In this document: positions 53,793 to 62,155 of the stretch, piece by piece | How positions within the stretch are numbered: the stretch's first letter is position 1 | How the letters are laid out: the number at the start of each line of letters is the position of its first letter | Assembly: GCF_026627925.1 (NCBI RefSeq) | Contig: NZ_JAPNLE010000007.1 | Coordinates: 124,001 to 188,000 of the forward strand | DNA: 64,000 nucleotides | DNA from: Cupriavidus sp. D39 | GTDB lineage: Bacteria; Pseudomonadota; Gammaproteobacteria; Burkholderiales; Burkholderiaceae | Direction of reading: 5' to 3' | The notes under the pieces: model-generated | Databases searched by the model: none | What the model was told of the DNA's origin: nothing | What the model saw: only the letters and a program-made list of their open reading frames with translations | Program-made: the position numbers and the translations under genes

Positions 53793-54734
53793 ATGACAAA
53801 CGGTAGCTGGTGGGCAGTCGCGCTCTCCGAATCGGTCAGCGGGACGAAGCCCCTCGCGGTAGTCTGTAACGGACAAGAGTTGGTGGTCTACCGCGACGCG
53901 GCGGGCGATCTGTTCTCGCTGGAGGACCGGTGCCCGCACCGACGGGTGCCGTTGTCGCTGGGTACCGTCAAGCCCGGCGGCCTGCAGTGCGGCTATCACG
54001 GCTGGACCTTCGATGGTGCCACCGGAGCCTGCCTGGAGATTCCCAACTTGCATGCGGGCGAGCGGGTGCCGGCACGCTACGGCGCGAGGGCCTTCCGCGT
54101 GGCCGAGCGTAACGGCTTCGTCCATGTCTGGCTGGGAGAGGGCAGTCCCGATGGCGAGTTGCCTGCGGCGGCGTCCAAGCCGGGCGGGCGCGAGTTCACC
54201 GGCTCGGCGATCGTCAGCATCTCGTACGAAGATTACCTGGGCGTGATGCTGGACGGCCCAGAATGCCTGCTTGGTTTTGACGGCGTGCGCATCACGGACT
54301 TCTTCCTTGGCGATCCGCGCGTTGAGGGCACGCACCTGGTGCTCGAACGCGGTGCGGTCTGGAAGACGGCGATGCTGCCGCCTGCTTTCGTCACCGATCA
54401 CCCCCTCATCGTACGTACCGCCGTGCCTCTGGCCGGCGGCATGATTCGTGTCGATTTGCTGGGCGCCGACGAAACGCAGGTGCTTTCGATACGGATTGCC
54501 GCCAGCGCCAACCGGCGCGGCACCACGGGAATCTGCTGGCGCGGGTTCAAGCTCGGCAATGCACTGCGCGCAGCGCCGCGGCGCTGGCGCGCGGCGCGCG
54601 CGGCCGGCCGTGCGCCGTTCGCGCTGCTCGACAAGATCGACGGCGCGGCAATTGCCGCGCTGCTGGTCGCGCCATCGCGCGATCTTGCGGCTGCCCGCGC
54701 CGAGCGCGCTGCCTCTATGGATTCGGCGGCGTGA
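53793..54734 (+). CDS. Rieske oxygenase-like protein with Rieske cluster but altered catalytic iron site
   Basis: A 313-residue protein from the ATG at 53793. The Rieske domain is intact: Cys47-x-His49 in RCPHRRVPLS and Cys66-x2-His69 in CGYHGWTF. In the catalytic domain the position of the N-x2-D-x2-H-x4-H iron motif reads MLDGPECLLGF (residues 152-162), so Asp154 remains but the two His ligands are Glu157 and Phe162. It can therefore hold a [2Fe-2S] cluster but probably not the mononuclear iron. The next gene has the opposite set of losses. It probably passes electrons to that partner. Confidence 0.85.
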   Translation: MTNGSWWAVALSESVSGTKPLAVVCNGQELVVYRDAAGDLFSLEDRCPHRRVPLSLGTVKPGGLQCGYHGWTFDGATGACLEIPNLHAGERVPARYGARAFRVAERNGFVHVWLGEGSPDGELPAAASKPGGREFTGSAIVSISYEDYLGVMLDGPECLLGFDGVRITDFFLGDPRVEGTHLVLERGAVWKTAMLPPAFVTDHPLIVRTAVPLAGGMIRVDLLGADETQVLSIRIAASANRRGTTGICWRGFKLGNALRAAPRRWRAARAAGRAPFALLDKIDGAAIAALLVAPSRDLAAARAERAASMDSAA

Positions 54735-54784
54735 GCCAAGGCGCCGAACGGACTGAGATGGCATCGAATGCCAGGAGGATCGCA

Positions 54785-55831
54785 ATGAACGCCACGACAC
54801 TCGCAGCTACCGCGCCCGAGCCCCTGAAGAGCCGGCCGGCAAGACGCGACTGGCTCCCGGCCAACTACGACCTGCGCGACACGTGGTTCCCGGTCTCGCA
54901 TAGCCGCGACGTTACGGAACAGCAGCCGATCCGCCGCATCATCCATTCGCAGCCATATTTCCTCTGGCGCGAGAACGGCCGGCCGATGGCGGGCGAGTTC
55001 CATCCCCATCTGCTGTCAGGCCAGCGCCACCATGCAACGGCTTTCACAGGGGGGACGGGTCTTTACCCTGTGGTCGAGCGCTACGGCTATCTGTGGGTCT
55101 GGTACGGCAACCCGGACCAGGCCGATGCGCTGTTGCTGCCGCATATTCCCTTTCTGCCGCTGGATGGCAGCCTGCCGGGCTATACGCAGCGGACCGTCCG
55201 CTTCGATGCCGCATCCGCGCTGTCCGTGGAAAACCTGATCGATCTCACCCACGCGGATTTCCTGCATGCGGGGACCATCGGCGATGGCATTTCGGAGTCC
55301 GACGTAGTCGAGGTGGAATGGACCTCGGAGACCGTCACGCGCACCCGCACCGTGACCAAGAAATCGGTCGCACCGATCATGCGCTGGGTGGGCGGCGTGC
55401 GCGCCCGTTACCAGGACTTTCGCGCCGTGCTGCACGTCCATCTGCGCAGCAATGTCTGCATTTCCTATCCCCGCTTCCGGCCGGGCTACGATGTGCCCAA
55501 CCTGCAGCCCTTCCTGCCGGTGGGGCGGTACCGCTCACGCTGCGACGTCACCTTCAATACCACCGCGGCGCCCGTGCCTCTGCGCTACGTGATGCCGCGC
55601 ATCGCTTTTGTGATCCAGCCGCAGGACAATTCTGTGGTGCGCCCGCAAAACCAGCGCTATTTCGACCCGGATCAACCGCTGGACCTGCATTCGCGCTTCG
55701 ACACGCCCGGCACGCGCTACCGCTTCCAGATGGAGCAACTGGCGGCCCGGCAGCGCCGTGGTGATTTCTCCTACGGCGCGGATGCCGATCCGGGCCGCGA
55801 TATCAGCGGCCTGCTGGGGATGCTGGACTGA
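54785..55831 (+). CDS. Rieske oxygenase-like protein with catalytic iron site but no Rieske cluster
   Basis: A 348-residue protein from the ATG at 54785; AGGAG is ten bases upstream. The N-terminal half keeps the fold text of a ring-hydroxylating oxygenase (LRDTWFPVSHSRDV, VVERYGYLWVWYGNP) but has no Cys at all before about residue 230, so the [2Fe-2S] ligands are gone. The mononuclear iron motif is perfect: N150-x2-D153-x2-H156-x4-H161 in VENLIDLTHADFLHAGTI. It would need electrons from another protein's cluster; the upstream gene product is the obvious donor. Last gene of the operon, 16 bp from a convergent gene end. Confidence 0.87.
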   Translation: MNATTLAATAPEPLKSRPARRDWLPANYDLRDTWFPVSHSRDVTEQQPIRRIIHSQPYFLWRENGRPMAGEFHPHLLSGQRHHATAFTGGTGLYPVVERYGYLWVWYGNPDQADALLLPHIPFLPLDGSLPGYTQRTVRFDAASALSVENLIDLTHADFLHAGTIGDGISESDVVEVEWTSETVTRTRTVTKKSVAPIMRWVGGVRARYQDFRAVLHVHLRSNVCISYPRFRPGYDVPNLQPFLPVGRYRSRCDVTFNTTAAPVPLRYVMPRIAFVIQPQDNSVVRPQNQRYFDPDQPLDLHSRFDTPGTRYRFQMEQLAARQRRGDFSYGADADPGRDISGLLGMLD

Positions 55832-55846
55832 GCGTCGCGCTCCGGC

Positions 55847-56653
55847 TCACGCGCGCAGCGCGGCGAACTGGGGCGTGGTCGGGGAATGGGCGAAGAAGCC
55901 GCCGTCCACCGACCAGGTCTGCCCGGTAATCCAGGCCGCACGGTCGGATGCCAGGAAGCTCACCATCTCCGCGATGTCCTCGGGCTCGCCCAGCCGCCCG
56001 GGCAGCTTGTGCGCGGTGATGATGTCGCGCATCGGCTCGGGCAATGCCCGCTGCATCGGCGGCGTGAGCACGGAGCCGACCAGCAGCGCGTTGCAGCGCA
56101 CCCCTTGCTTGCCGCACTGCGTGGCTACGTAGCGGGTCAATGTGTTGATGGCGCCCTTGGACACCGCATAGGCGGTCTGGAACACGTCGCCGGCCAGTGA
56201 GGTTCCCGAGCTGATATTGATGATCGACCCACCGCCGCCCGCGATCATGGCTGGCAGGGCGTACTTGCACATCAGCATGGTGCCGCGCGCATTGACGCCC
56301 ATGACTTGGTCCCAGACTTCCGCCGACATCGACATCACGTCGGTGTCTTCGCGCAGCCCCTTCATGGCGGCATTGTTGTCGAGCACATCGAGGCGGCCAA
56401 AAGTGCGTATGGTGTGTGCAATCAGCTCGCGGATGCTGGTCTCATCGGCCAGGTCCAGCACGTAGGCGCTGACAGCCAGGTCCTCCTGCCGCATGGTCTC
56501 GGCAAGCTGTTCCGCGTTCGCGCCGGGCAGGTCCGCAATCACCACCTTGGCGCCGCAGGCCGCCAGCTTAAGCGCGGTGGCAGCGCCGATGGCGCCGGCG
56601 CCGCCACTGATCAGGGCGACTTTCCCGTTCAGGTCTTCGGATGTGACAGACAT
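55847..56653 (-). CDS. SDR-family oxidoreductase
   Basis: A 268-residue SDR: MSVTSEDLNGKVALISGGAG (motif SGGAGAIG), NNAAM, catalytic IINISSGTSLAG and YAVSK, ending WSVDGGFFAHSP. Intact. It is the most distal gene of the leftward operon, convergent with the Rieske operon. It resembles the SDR at 38672 (both keep NNAA and VDGGF), suggesting duplication within the cluster. Confidence 0.93.
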   Translation of the reverse strand: MSVTSEDLNGKVALISGGAGAIGAATALKLAACGAKVVIADLPGANAEQLAETMRQEDLAVSAYVLDLADETSIRELIAHTIRTFGRLDVLDNNAAMKGLREDTDVMSMSAEVWDQVMGVNARGTMLMCKYALPAMIAGGGGSIINISSGTSLAGDVFQTAYAVSKGAINTLTRYVATQCGKQGVRCNALLVGSVLTPPMQRALPEPMRDIITAHKLPGRLGEPEDIAEMVSFLASDRAAWITGQTWSVDGGFFAHSPTTPQFAALRA

Positions 56654-56703
56654 TCTGTATCTCGGTTAGCAGGCGAAGTCCATCGACGCAGGAAGCCGGC
56701 GGA

Positions 56704-57560
56704 CTATCGCGCGTGGATAAAGGCCAGCGCATCCTGGAAGAAGGGTGCGCTGGCTCGGCCAGCGCCTGCAGCACGTCGAAGTGGTCGCAGGCATCGACCC
56801 GATAGCGGGGCATGGCCCGCTTCGCGGTGGCGAAGGCCTGGGCGTAGTCGTCCGCTTGCCGATGGAACTCGCGTGACTCAGCCCCGCCGACTGCCAGCAG
56901 CTGCGGCGCATCGTCGACGGGAGGGTGCCGCAGTGGGCTGGCGGCGCGCGCCTGGGCGAGGCTCATTCGCAAGCCCTCGTTGTGCGTGGTTGCGCAGAGC
57001 GGTTCGAGGTCAAACAACGCGGAAACCAGGACCGCGCCGCTTAGTATGTGCCGCGGCAGGTCGTCGCCCAGTTCGGGCCATTGTGTAGCCATCATGCGCG
57101 CGGCGATCTGCCCGCCCGCGGAGTGTCCGCTGACCAACCAGCGTTCGCGCGAGCAGGACAGTTCCCCCGCATGGCGCCACAGCCACGCCAGCGCACGCTG
57201 CGCCTGCGCGACGATGCCGTCGACGCTGGCGGCCGGGCACAAGGTATAGTTGACCAGCGCCACCGACACACCATGGGCGACGAATGGCTCGGCTACGAAG
57301 CTGTAGACCGCCTTGTCGCCACGCTGCCAGAATCCGCCGTGGAAGAAGATCAGCAGCGGTGCGCCGGGTGTGCCGGCGGGGAAATAGTCAATACGCTCGC
57401 GCTCGTCCGGGCCATAGGCGAGGTCAAGGTGCGACACCGTTGCGCTGCGGAAAGCGGCTGAGCGGGCCAGCCATTGCTGCAGCATGCCGCGCTCGAAATC
57501 GGGCCGCAGGGCGCGGAGGTTGTACTGCGCCTCCAGTTCGGGGTGGATGCGGATTGTCAT
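56704..57560 (-). pseudogene. Alpha/beta hydrolase (arylformamidase-like), frameshift near the 3' end
   Basis: The ATG at 57560 starts MTIRIHPELEAQYNLRALRP. The oxyanion motif HGGFWQRGDKAVYSFVAEPF and nucleophile elbow SGHSAGGQIAARMM are those of kynurenine formamidase-like esterases, and DHFDVLQALAEPA carries the catalytic His. One base is missing near 56752; in the restored frame the protein ends PFFQDALAFIHAR at 56704. Without correction the frame would run into the SDR gene. About 284 residues. Probably hydrolyses an ester, lactone or formamide in the pathway. Confidence 0.85.
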
Positions 57561-57626
57561 GAAGCTTCCGGAGCAAGGCCGACGCGATCACCTTCGATCG
57601 CGCCGGCACGGGTTGGGGCGATCGAC

Positions 57627-58232
57627 CTAGAGCGGCGCGAAGCCCAGCGCTTGGCGGAAGCGGTTCTTCACATAGACACCGTCGCGCGGGGGCAGGGCGC
57701 GTGGCAGTTCATCGGCTTTCACATGAACCTGGGCGAAGCTCAGTCCGGCGCGTGCGTTGATGCGTGCCCCCAGTTCCTCCACGCCGTCCACGTGGTGGAT
57801 CTCGCTGGCTTGCTCGATGCCGCAAGCCTTCGCCACCTGCGCCAGCCGCGTGCCAAGGCTGGTGTGGCTGCGCTGCATGCCGGTCTCGCCAAAGTGGCCA
57901 TTGTCGAGCGCCACCAGGGTGAGGTTGGGTGGCTGCTGTGCACCCGCGGTGGCGAGGCTGCCGATGCCCATCAACTGCTCGCCGTCACCAGTGATCGCCA
58001 CGACGGGGCGCTCCGGTTGCGCAAGTGCGAGCCCCAGCGACATTGCGGTCGAGCCGCCCATAGCGCCCCACAGGTAGAAATAGCGGTCGGTATCGCCGGC
58101 AGCGAACACGTCGTAGCTGGGCGAGCCCAGGCCCGTGACGACCAGAGCGTCCGGGCACAGTGCCAGAAGCCTGGCCACGAACTCGCGGCGATCAATGGTG
58201 GCGGCGGTTTGCTTGTTGGCTTGCATGTTCAT
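57627..58232 (-). CDS. ThDP-dependent decarboxylase, C-terminal (PP-domain) subunit
   Basis: A 201-residue protein from the ATG at 58232 (MNMQANKQTAATIDRREFVA). The thiamine diphosphate/Mg motif is GDGEQL...LVALDN (from VVAITGDGEQLMGIGSLATA to LTLVALDNGHFGETG). It lacks the PYR domain, which is encoded by the overlapping upstream gene, the layout of sulfopyruvate/phosphonopyruvate decarboxylases (ComD/ComE type). Decarboxylates a 2-oxo acid; the substrate is unknown. The ATG overlaps the alpha-subunit stop (ATGA). Confidence 0.88.
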   Translation of the reverse strand: MNMQANKQTAATIDRREFVARLLALCPDALVVTGLGSPSYDVFAAGDTDRYFYLWGAMGGSTAMSLGLALAQPERPVVAITGDGEQLMGIGSLATAGAQQPPNLTLVALDNGHFGETGMQRSHTSLGTRLAQVAKACGIEQASEIHHVDGVEELGARINARAGLSFAQVHVKADELPRALPPRDGVYVKNRFRQALGFAPL

Positions 58233-58765
58233 TTGCGTTCCCACTTCTTGCGCCCGATCAGGCGTTGCGACAGCAGCACAGCGACTTGCTGGCCGCCTTC
58301 GAAAGCGGCATCCAGTCCGGCGGAGACCAGATCCTCGACTTCCTCGGGGGTCGAGGCGCGCAGTACGGTGATGCCCATCAGTTCCAGCGCCGCCTGCGTG
58401 GCCTGGCCCATGGGGCATTGCCACGGATTGAACTCCGCGTATTCGCCGCGCATAGTCACCAGTGTGAGGAACGGAAAGCGGCAGCCGCGCAGCAGCGAGA
58501 ACATATTGACGCAGTTGCCCACGCCGCTGCTCTGCATCAGCAGCACGGCGCGCTGGCCACCAAGCCACGCCCCGCTGACCAGCGCCACGCCTTCTTCCTC
58601 GGTGGTTAGCACGATGTCGCGCATCTGGGGATCGGCCTGGGCGCTGCGGATCACGTGTGAGTGGCCCGCGTCGGGTACGTAGGCGACCTGGCGGACGCCG
58701 CCTTCCTTCAGGACGGAGAAGATATTCTCCTGCCAGCCTGGTGCTGGCGAGTGGGTTGTGCTCAT
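58229..58765 (-). CDS. ThDP-dependent decarboxylase, N-terminal (PYR-domain) subunit
   Basis: A 178-residue protein. The start at 58765 (MSTTHSPAPGWQENIFSVLK) has GGAGAC three bases upstream; an ATG further up lacks a signal. It contains VAYVPDAGHSHVIRSAQADP and the catalytic Glu of the PYR domain in VLTTEEEGVALVSGAWLGGQ, then LLMQSSGVGNCVNMFSLLRG. The active site forms between this and the next subunit. Separate genes for the two halves are less common than fused enzymes. Confidence 0.87.
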   Translation of the reverse strand: MSTTHSPAPGWQENIFSVLKEGGVRQVAYVPDAGHSHVIRSAQADPQMRDIVLTTEEEGVALVSGAWLGGQRAVLLMQSSGVGNCVNMFSLLRGCRFPFLTLVTMRGEYAEFNPWQCPMGQATQAALELMGITVLRASTPEEVEDLVSAGLDAAFEGGQQVAVLLSQRLIGRKKWERK

Positions 58766-58886
58766 GTCTCCTCTGGCTTCGTTTGGTTGTGCTTGGGTGT
58801 AGAGCAATCGTAAGCGTTGATCCATGCCGATCTCAAATAACAAACATTGCTGGACGCATCAGCTTTCGTTATGTAGCCGGTTTGGC

Positions 58887-59786
58887 TCACCGACGTGCGT
58901 CGCTATCCTCCAGCAACGCTTCGACCAGCTCGCGTGCGAAGGGTGGAAGCTCGTCGCGGCTGCGCATGCAGAGCTGGATATTGCGCAGGGCCCAGTCATC
59001 TTCGAGCGCGAGCACGTGCAGCGCCATGCTGGCGCCGTAGCGGCGCGCGGCGGACTCCGGCATCAGCGAGACGCCCACGCCGGCCTCCACCATGCGGCAT
59101 GCCACTTCGAAATTTCTCACCTGGATGCGCAGCTTGACTGCCCGGTGTAGCTGCTGCGCTTGCCGCTGCACAAAGTTGTGGATGGCGTTGGCCTCCTGCA
59201 GGCCGATCTGGTCGAACTCCAGTGTGTCCCAGAACCGCACCGTGCGGAGCGCGCCCAGCGGATGCGCGACGGGCGCCGCCAGCACCAGCCTGTCCTGCCG
59301 GTAAGGCAACACCTCCAGCCATTCGGTGCTGACCAGCCCGGAGACAATGCCGATGTCGGTCTGCCCGTCGGCCACTGCGCGCACGATATCGCCGCTCAGT
59401 AGTTCATGCAGGTCCACGTTGACATCGGGGCGGCGCGCCAGGTAACCGCGCAGCACTGCTGGCAGGAACTCCGTGATTGCCGTGGTGCTGGCGGCGACCC
59501 GCAGATGGCCCTTGATGCCCTGTGCGTACTCCTGCATGTCGCCATCCAGGGCGTCCAGCTGCCGCAGGATCCGCCGCGCATGGTGTGCAAAGGCCTTGCC
59601 CGGCGGTGTCAATGTGACGCCCTGCGATCCGCGGTGGAGCAGTCGCGTGCCCAACTCGATCTCCAGGTGCTTGATGCGCCCGCTGGCCGCCGGCAGCGAC
59701 AATTGCGAGCGCTCGGCACCGCGGGTCAGGCTGTCGCCGTCGGCGATATTGACGAACAGCCGCATATCGGTGAGATCGATGCGCAT
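58887..59786 (-). CDS. LysR-family transcriptional regulator
   Basis: A 299-residue LTTR. The HTH is at the N-terminus (LTDMRLFVNIADGDSLTRGA, ERSQLSLPAASGRIKHLEIE), followed by LLHRGSQGVTLTPPGKAFAH and a two-lobed effector domain (LVLAAPVAHPLGA; EAGVGVSLMPESAARRYG). Starts at 59792 or 59819 are also possible; the chosen one has GGGA at good distance. Same direction as and between the ALDH and ThDP genes, so it may control both. LTTRs usually respond to a pathway intermediate. Confidence 0.9.
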   Translation of the reverse strand: MRIDLTDMRLFVNIADGDSLTRGAERSQLSLPAASGRIKHLEIELGTRLLHRGSQGVTLTPPGKAFAHHARRILRQLDALDGDMQEYAQGIKGHLRVAASTTAITEFLPAVLRGYLARRPDVNVDLHELLSGDIVRAVADGQTDIGIVSGLVSTEWLEVLPYRQDRLVLAAPVAHPLGALRTVRFWDTLEFDQIGLQEANAIHNFVQRQAQQLHRAVKLRIQVRNFEVACRMVEAGVGVSLMPESAARRYGASMALHVLALEDDWALRNIQLCMRSRDELPPFARELVEALLEDSDARR

Positions 59787-59830
59787 CCGCATTCCCGCGG
59801 GTGAGTTCGGCCTCGGCATGGTCGGCGCGC

Positions 59831-61309
59831 TTACCGCATCACGAAGGGATTGGCGCTGGCTGCGCCGGTATTGATCCAGACGCTCTTGGTTTGCAGGGAC
59901 TCGTGGATCGCCTGCGCGCCGTTTTCGCGGCCCAGGCCCGAATCCTTGTAGCCGCCGAACGGCGACATGAAGCTCACCGCGCGATAGGCATTGACCCATA
60001 CGGTGCCGGCCTGGAGCCGCTCGGAGACGCGAAAGGCGCGGCCGATGTCGGCGGTCCACACACCGGAGCCCAGGCCGAAGCGCACGTCATTGGCAATGCG
60101 CAGCGCGTCCTCTTCATCCTTGAATCGGATGATCGATAATACCGGGCCAAACACTTCTTCCTGCGCAATTCGCATGCCGTTATCGACCTCGCCGAAGATG
60201 GTCGGCTCGACAAACCATCCGCCCCCGCATTCCGGCAGCGTGCCCGCACTGCCGCCTAGCAGCAGGCGGGCACCCTCGTTCCGGGCCGTATCGATATAGC
60301 TCAGCACCTTCTCGTACTGCGGTCGCGTGGTGATTGGCCCCACCTGCGTGTCGGCAGACATCGGATCGCCCATGCGAGCACTACGTGCCAGCGTCAGCAG
60401 CCGCTCTACGAAGACATCGTGGATCGAGTCCTGCAGCAGCAGCAGCCGCGAGCCGGCGATGCAGGTCTGGCCCGTAGCGGCGAAGATGCCTGCCACCGCG
60501 CCGTTGACAGCATCGTCTAGGTTGGCATCTGCGAAGACGATATTAGGCGACTTGCCCCCCAGTTCCAGGCTGACATGCTTGAAGTGCCGCGCGGCCGCTT
60601 CGTTGATCGATCGTCCCGTGCTGTCGGCACCAGTCAACGTGATCTTCCGCACCAACGGATGCTCAACCAGCGCCGAGCCTACGTCGCGGCCAAATCCAGT
60701 CACCACGTTGACGACGCCGGGCGGGAAGCCCGCTTCTTCGAACAACCTGGCGAATTCCAGCGTGGAGGCGGAAGTGAACTCTGAGGGCTTGATCACCACG
60801 GTGCAGCCGGCGGCAAGTGCTGGCGCGATCTTCCAGGCGGTCAGCAGCAACGGCGAGTTCCACGGCGTGATTGCGGCCACCACGCCCAGCGGTTCGTGCA
60901 GCGTGAAATTGAAGTAGCCCTTCTTGTCCAGCGGGATGACGCGGCCTTCGATCTTGTCCGCCAGCCCGCCGAAGTAATAGAACCACTGCGGAATATAATT
61001 CAATTGCCCCCGCATCTCGGCCAGCTTGCCGTTGTCGCGAACTTCGATCTCGGCCAGCCGGCGGGCTTCGCGCGCGATCAGGTCGCCGACCCGGCGCAGC
61101 AGCTCGCCGCGCTGGGTGGCGGTCAGCTGTGGCCAGGCACCGCTGGTGAAGGCGCGGTGTGCGGCCTGCACCGCCAGATCGGCATCGGCGGCGGTGCCCT
61201 GTGCGATCTCGGCCCACGGCTCGCCGGTGAAGGGGTTGTGCGTGTCGAACCAGGCCTGGCTTTCCGGAGCCGCGTCGCGGCCGTCGATGTAGTGCAGGTA
61301 TCGATGCAT
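59831..61309 (-). CDS. Aldehyde dehydrogenase (NAD(P)+-dependent)
   Basis: A 492-residue ALDH. Visible motifs: the oxyanion Asn in ITPWNSPLLLTAWKIAPALA, the general base Glu in SLELGGKSPNIVF, the nucleophile Cys in FAATGQTCIAGSRL, and the cofactor-binding VEPTIFGEVDNGMRIAQEEV, FGPVLSIIRF. The C-terminal GGYKDSGLGRENGAQAI closes it. Intact, with family length. Likely oxidises a semialdehyde made by the decarboxylase or hydrolases of this cluster; closest in pattern to hydroxymuconic/betaine-type ALDHs. Confidence 0.95.
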   Translation of the reverse strand: MHRYLHYIDGRDAAPESQAWFDTHNPFTGEPWAEIAQGTAADADLAVQAAHRAFTSGAWPQLTATQRGELLRRVGDLIAREARRLAEIEVRDNGKLAEMRGQLNYIPQWFYYFGGLADKIEGRVIPLDKKGYFNFTLHEPLGVVAAITPWNSPLLLTAWKIAPALAAGCTVVIKPSEFTSASTLEFARLFEEAGFPPGVVNVVTGFGRDVGSALVEHPLVRKITLTGADSTGRSINEAAARHFKHVSLELGGKSPNIVFADANLDDAVNGAVAGIFAATGQTCIAGSRLLLLQDSIHDVFVERLLTLARSARMGDPMSADTQVGPITTRPQYEKVLSYIDTARNEGARLLLGGSAGTLPECGGGWFVEPTIFGEVDNGMRIAQEEVFGPVLSIIRFKDEEDALRIANDVRFGLGSGVWTADIGRAFRVSERLQAGTVWVNAYRAVSFMSPFGGYKDSGLGRENGAQAIHESLQTKSVWINTGAASANPFVMR

Positions 61310-61371
61310 GGCGTCTCGTTTTATTGGGAGGGGCGCTCCCTCTTTGTGGGGCTGCAGGCGGATCGGGTCGC

Positions 61372-62145
61372 TCAGGCGGCTTCGTCGACCACCGGGTTGC
61401 GCAATGTGCCGATGCCGTCGATGGTGATGTCGCAGACATCCCCCGCCAGCAGCGGCCCGACGCCGGAAGGGGTACCGGTCAGGATCACGTCTCCCGGCAG
61501 CAGGGTCACGGCCTGGCTCAGGTAAGAGATGATGAACGGCACGCTGAACAGCAGGTCGGAGGTATTGCCTTGCTGCCGCAGCACGCCATTGACGTGCGCC
61601 CGCACGTCCACGTTCGCGGGATCGAGGCCGGTGGCGATCACCGGGCCGAGCGGGCAGAACGTATCGAAGGCCTTGCCGATCATCAGGCAGCCATAGGGCA
61701 TTTCCCGGCCCTGGATAACCCGTTCGCTGACGTCATTGGCGCAGGTATAGCCAAGCACGTGATCGAGCGCATCTTCCTCGCGGATGCGGCGTCCTTTGCG
61801 GCCGATCACGATCGCCAGCTCCGCCTCGTGGTGTACCATTTGCGCCTCCAGCGGACGCACGATCGGCTCGTCCGGACCGATGGCTGCGGTGGTCGGCATC
61901 ATGAAGATCTGTGGGATCTCGGGCGTCCTGGCCCCGGCCTCTGCGATATGCCCGATGTAGTTCATGCCGACTGCGAATAGCCGCGGCGCGGGCAGCGGGC
62001 ACAGCAAGCGTGTATCGGCCAGCGCGTCGGTCTCGCCGCTGGGTGTCAAGCCGTCGAAGGGCGAGCCGGCCATGCGCTGCAGATGCTCGCCCTCGAGCGC
62101 GCCGTAATGGATGGCATCCTGTATTCGATATCGGGCGATTTTCAT
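61372..62145 (-). CDS. Fumarylacetoacetate hydrolase (FAH) family protein
   Basis: A 257-residue protein from the ATG at 62145 (MKIARYRIQDAIHYGALEGE). The FAH core has LFAVGMNYIGHIAEAGARTP, the metal ligands in MVHHEAELAIVIGRKGRRIR, LGYTCANDVSERVIQGREMP and PGDVILTGTPSGVGPLLAGD. The shorter class includes acylpyruvate hydrolases and oxaloacetate decarboxylases. A second FAH-type gene lies at 45798, so the cluster has two candidate C-C hydrolases. Eleven bases downstream of the RraA-like gene. Confidence 0.93.
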   Translation of the reverse strand: MKIARYRIQDAIHYGALEGEHLQRMAGSPFDGLTPSGETDALADTRLLCPLPAPRLFAVGMNYIGHIAEAGARTPEIPQIFMMPTTAAIGPDEPIVRPLEAQMVHHEAELAIVIGRKGRRIREEDALDHVLGYTCANDVSERVIQGREMPYGCLMIGKAFDTFCPLGPVIATGLDPANVDVRAHVNGVLRQQGNTSDLLFSVPFIISYLSQAVTLLPGDVILTGTPSGVGPLLAGDVCDITIDGIGTLRNPVVDEAA

Positions 62146-62155
62146 AGTCGTGCGC

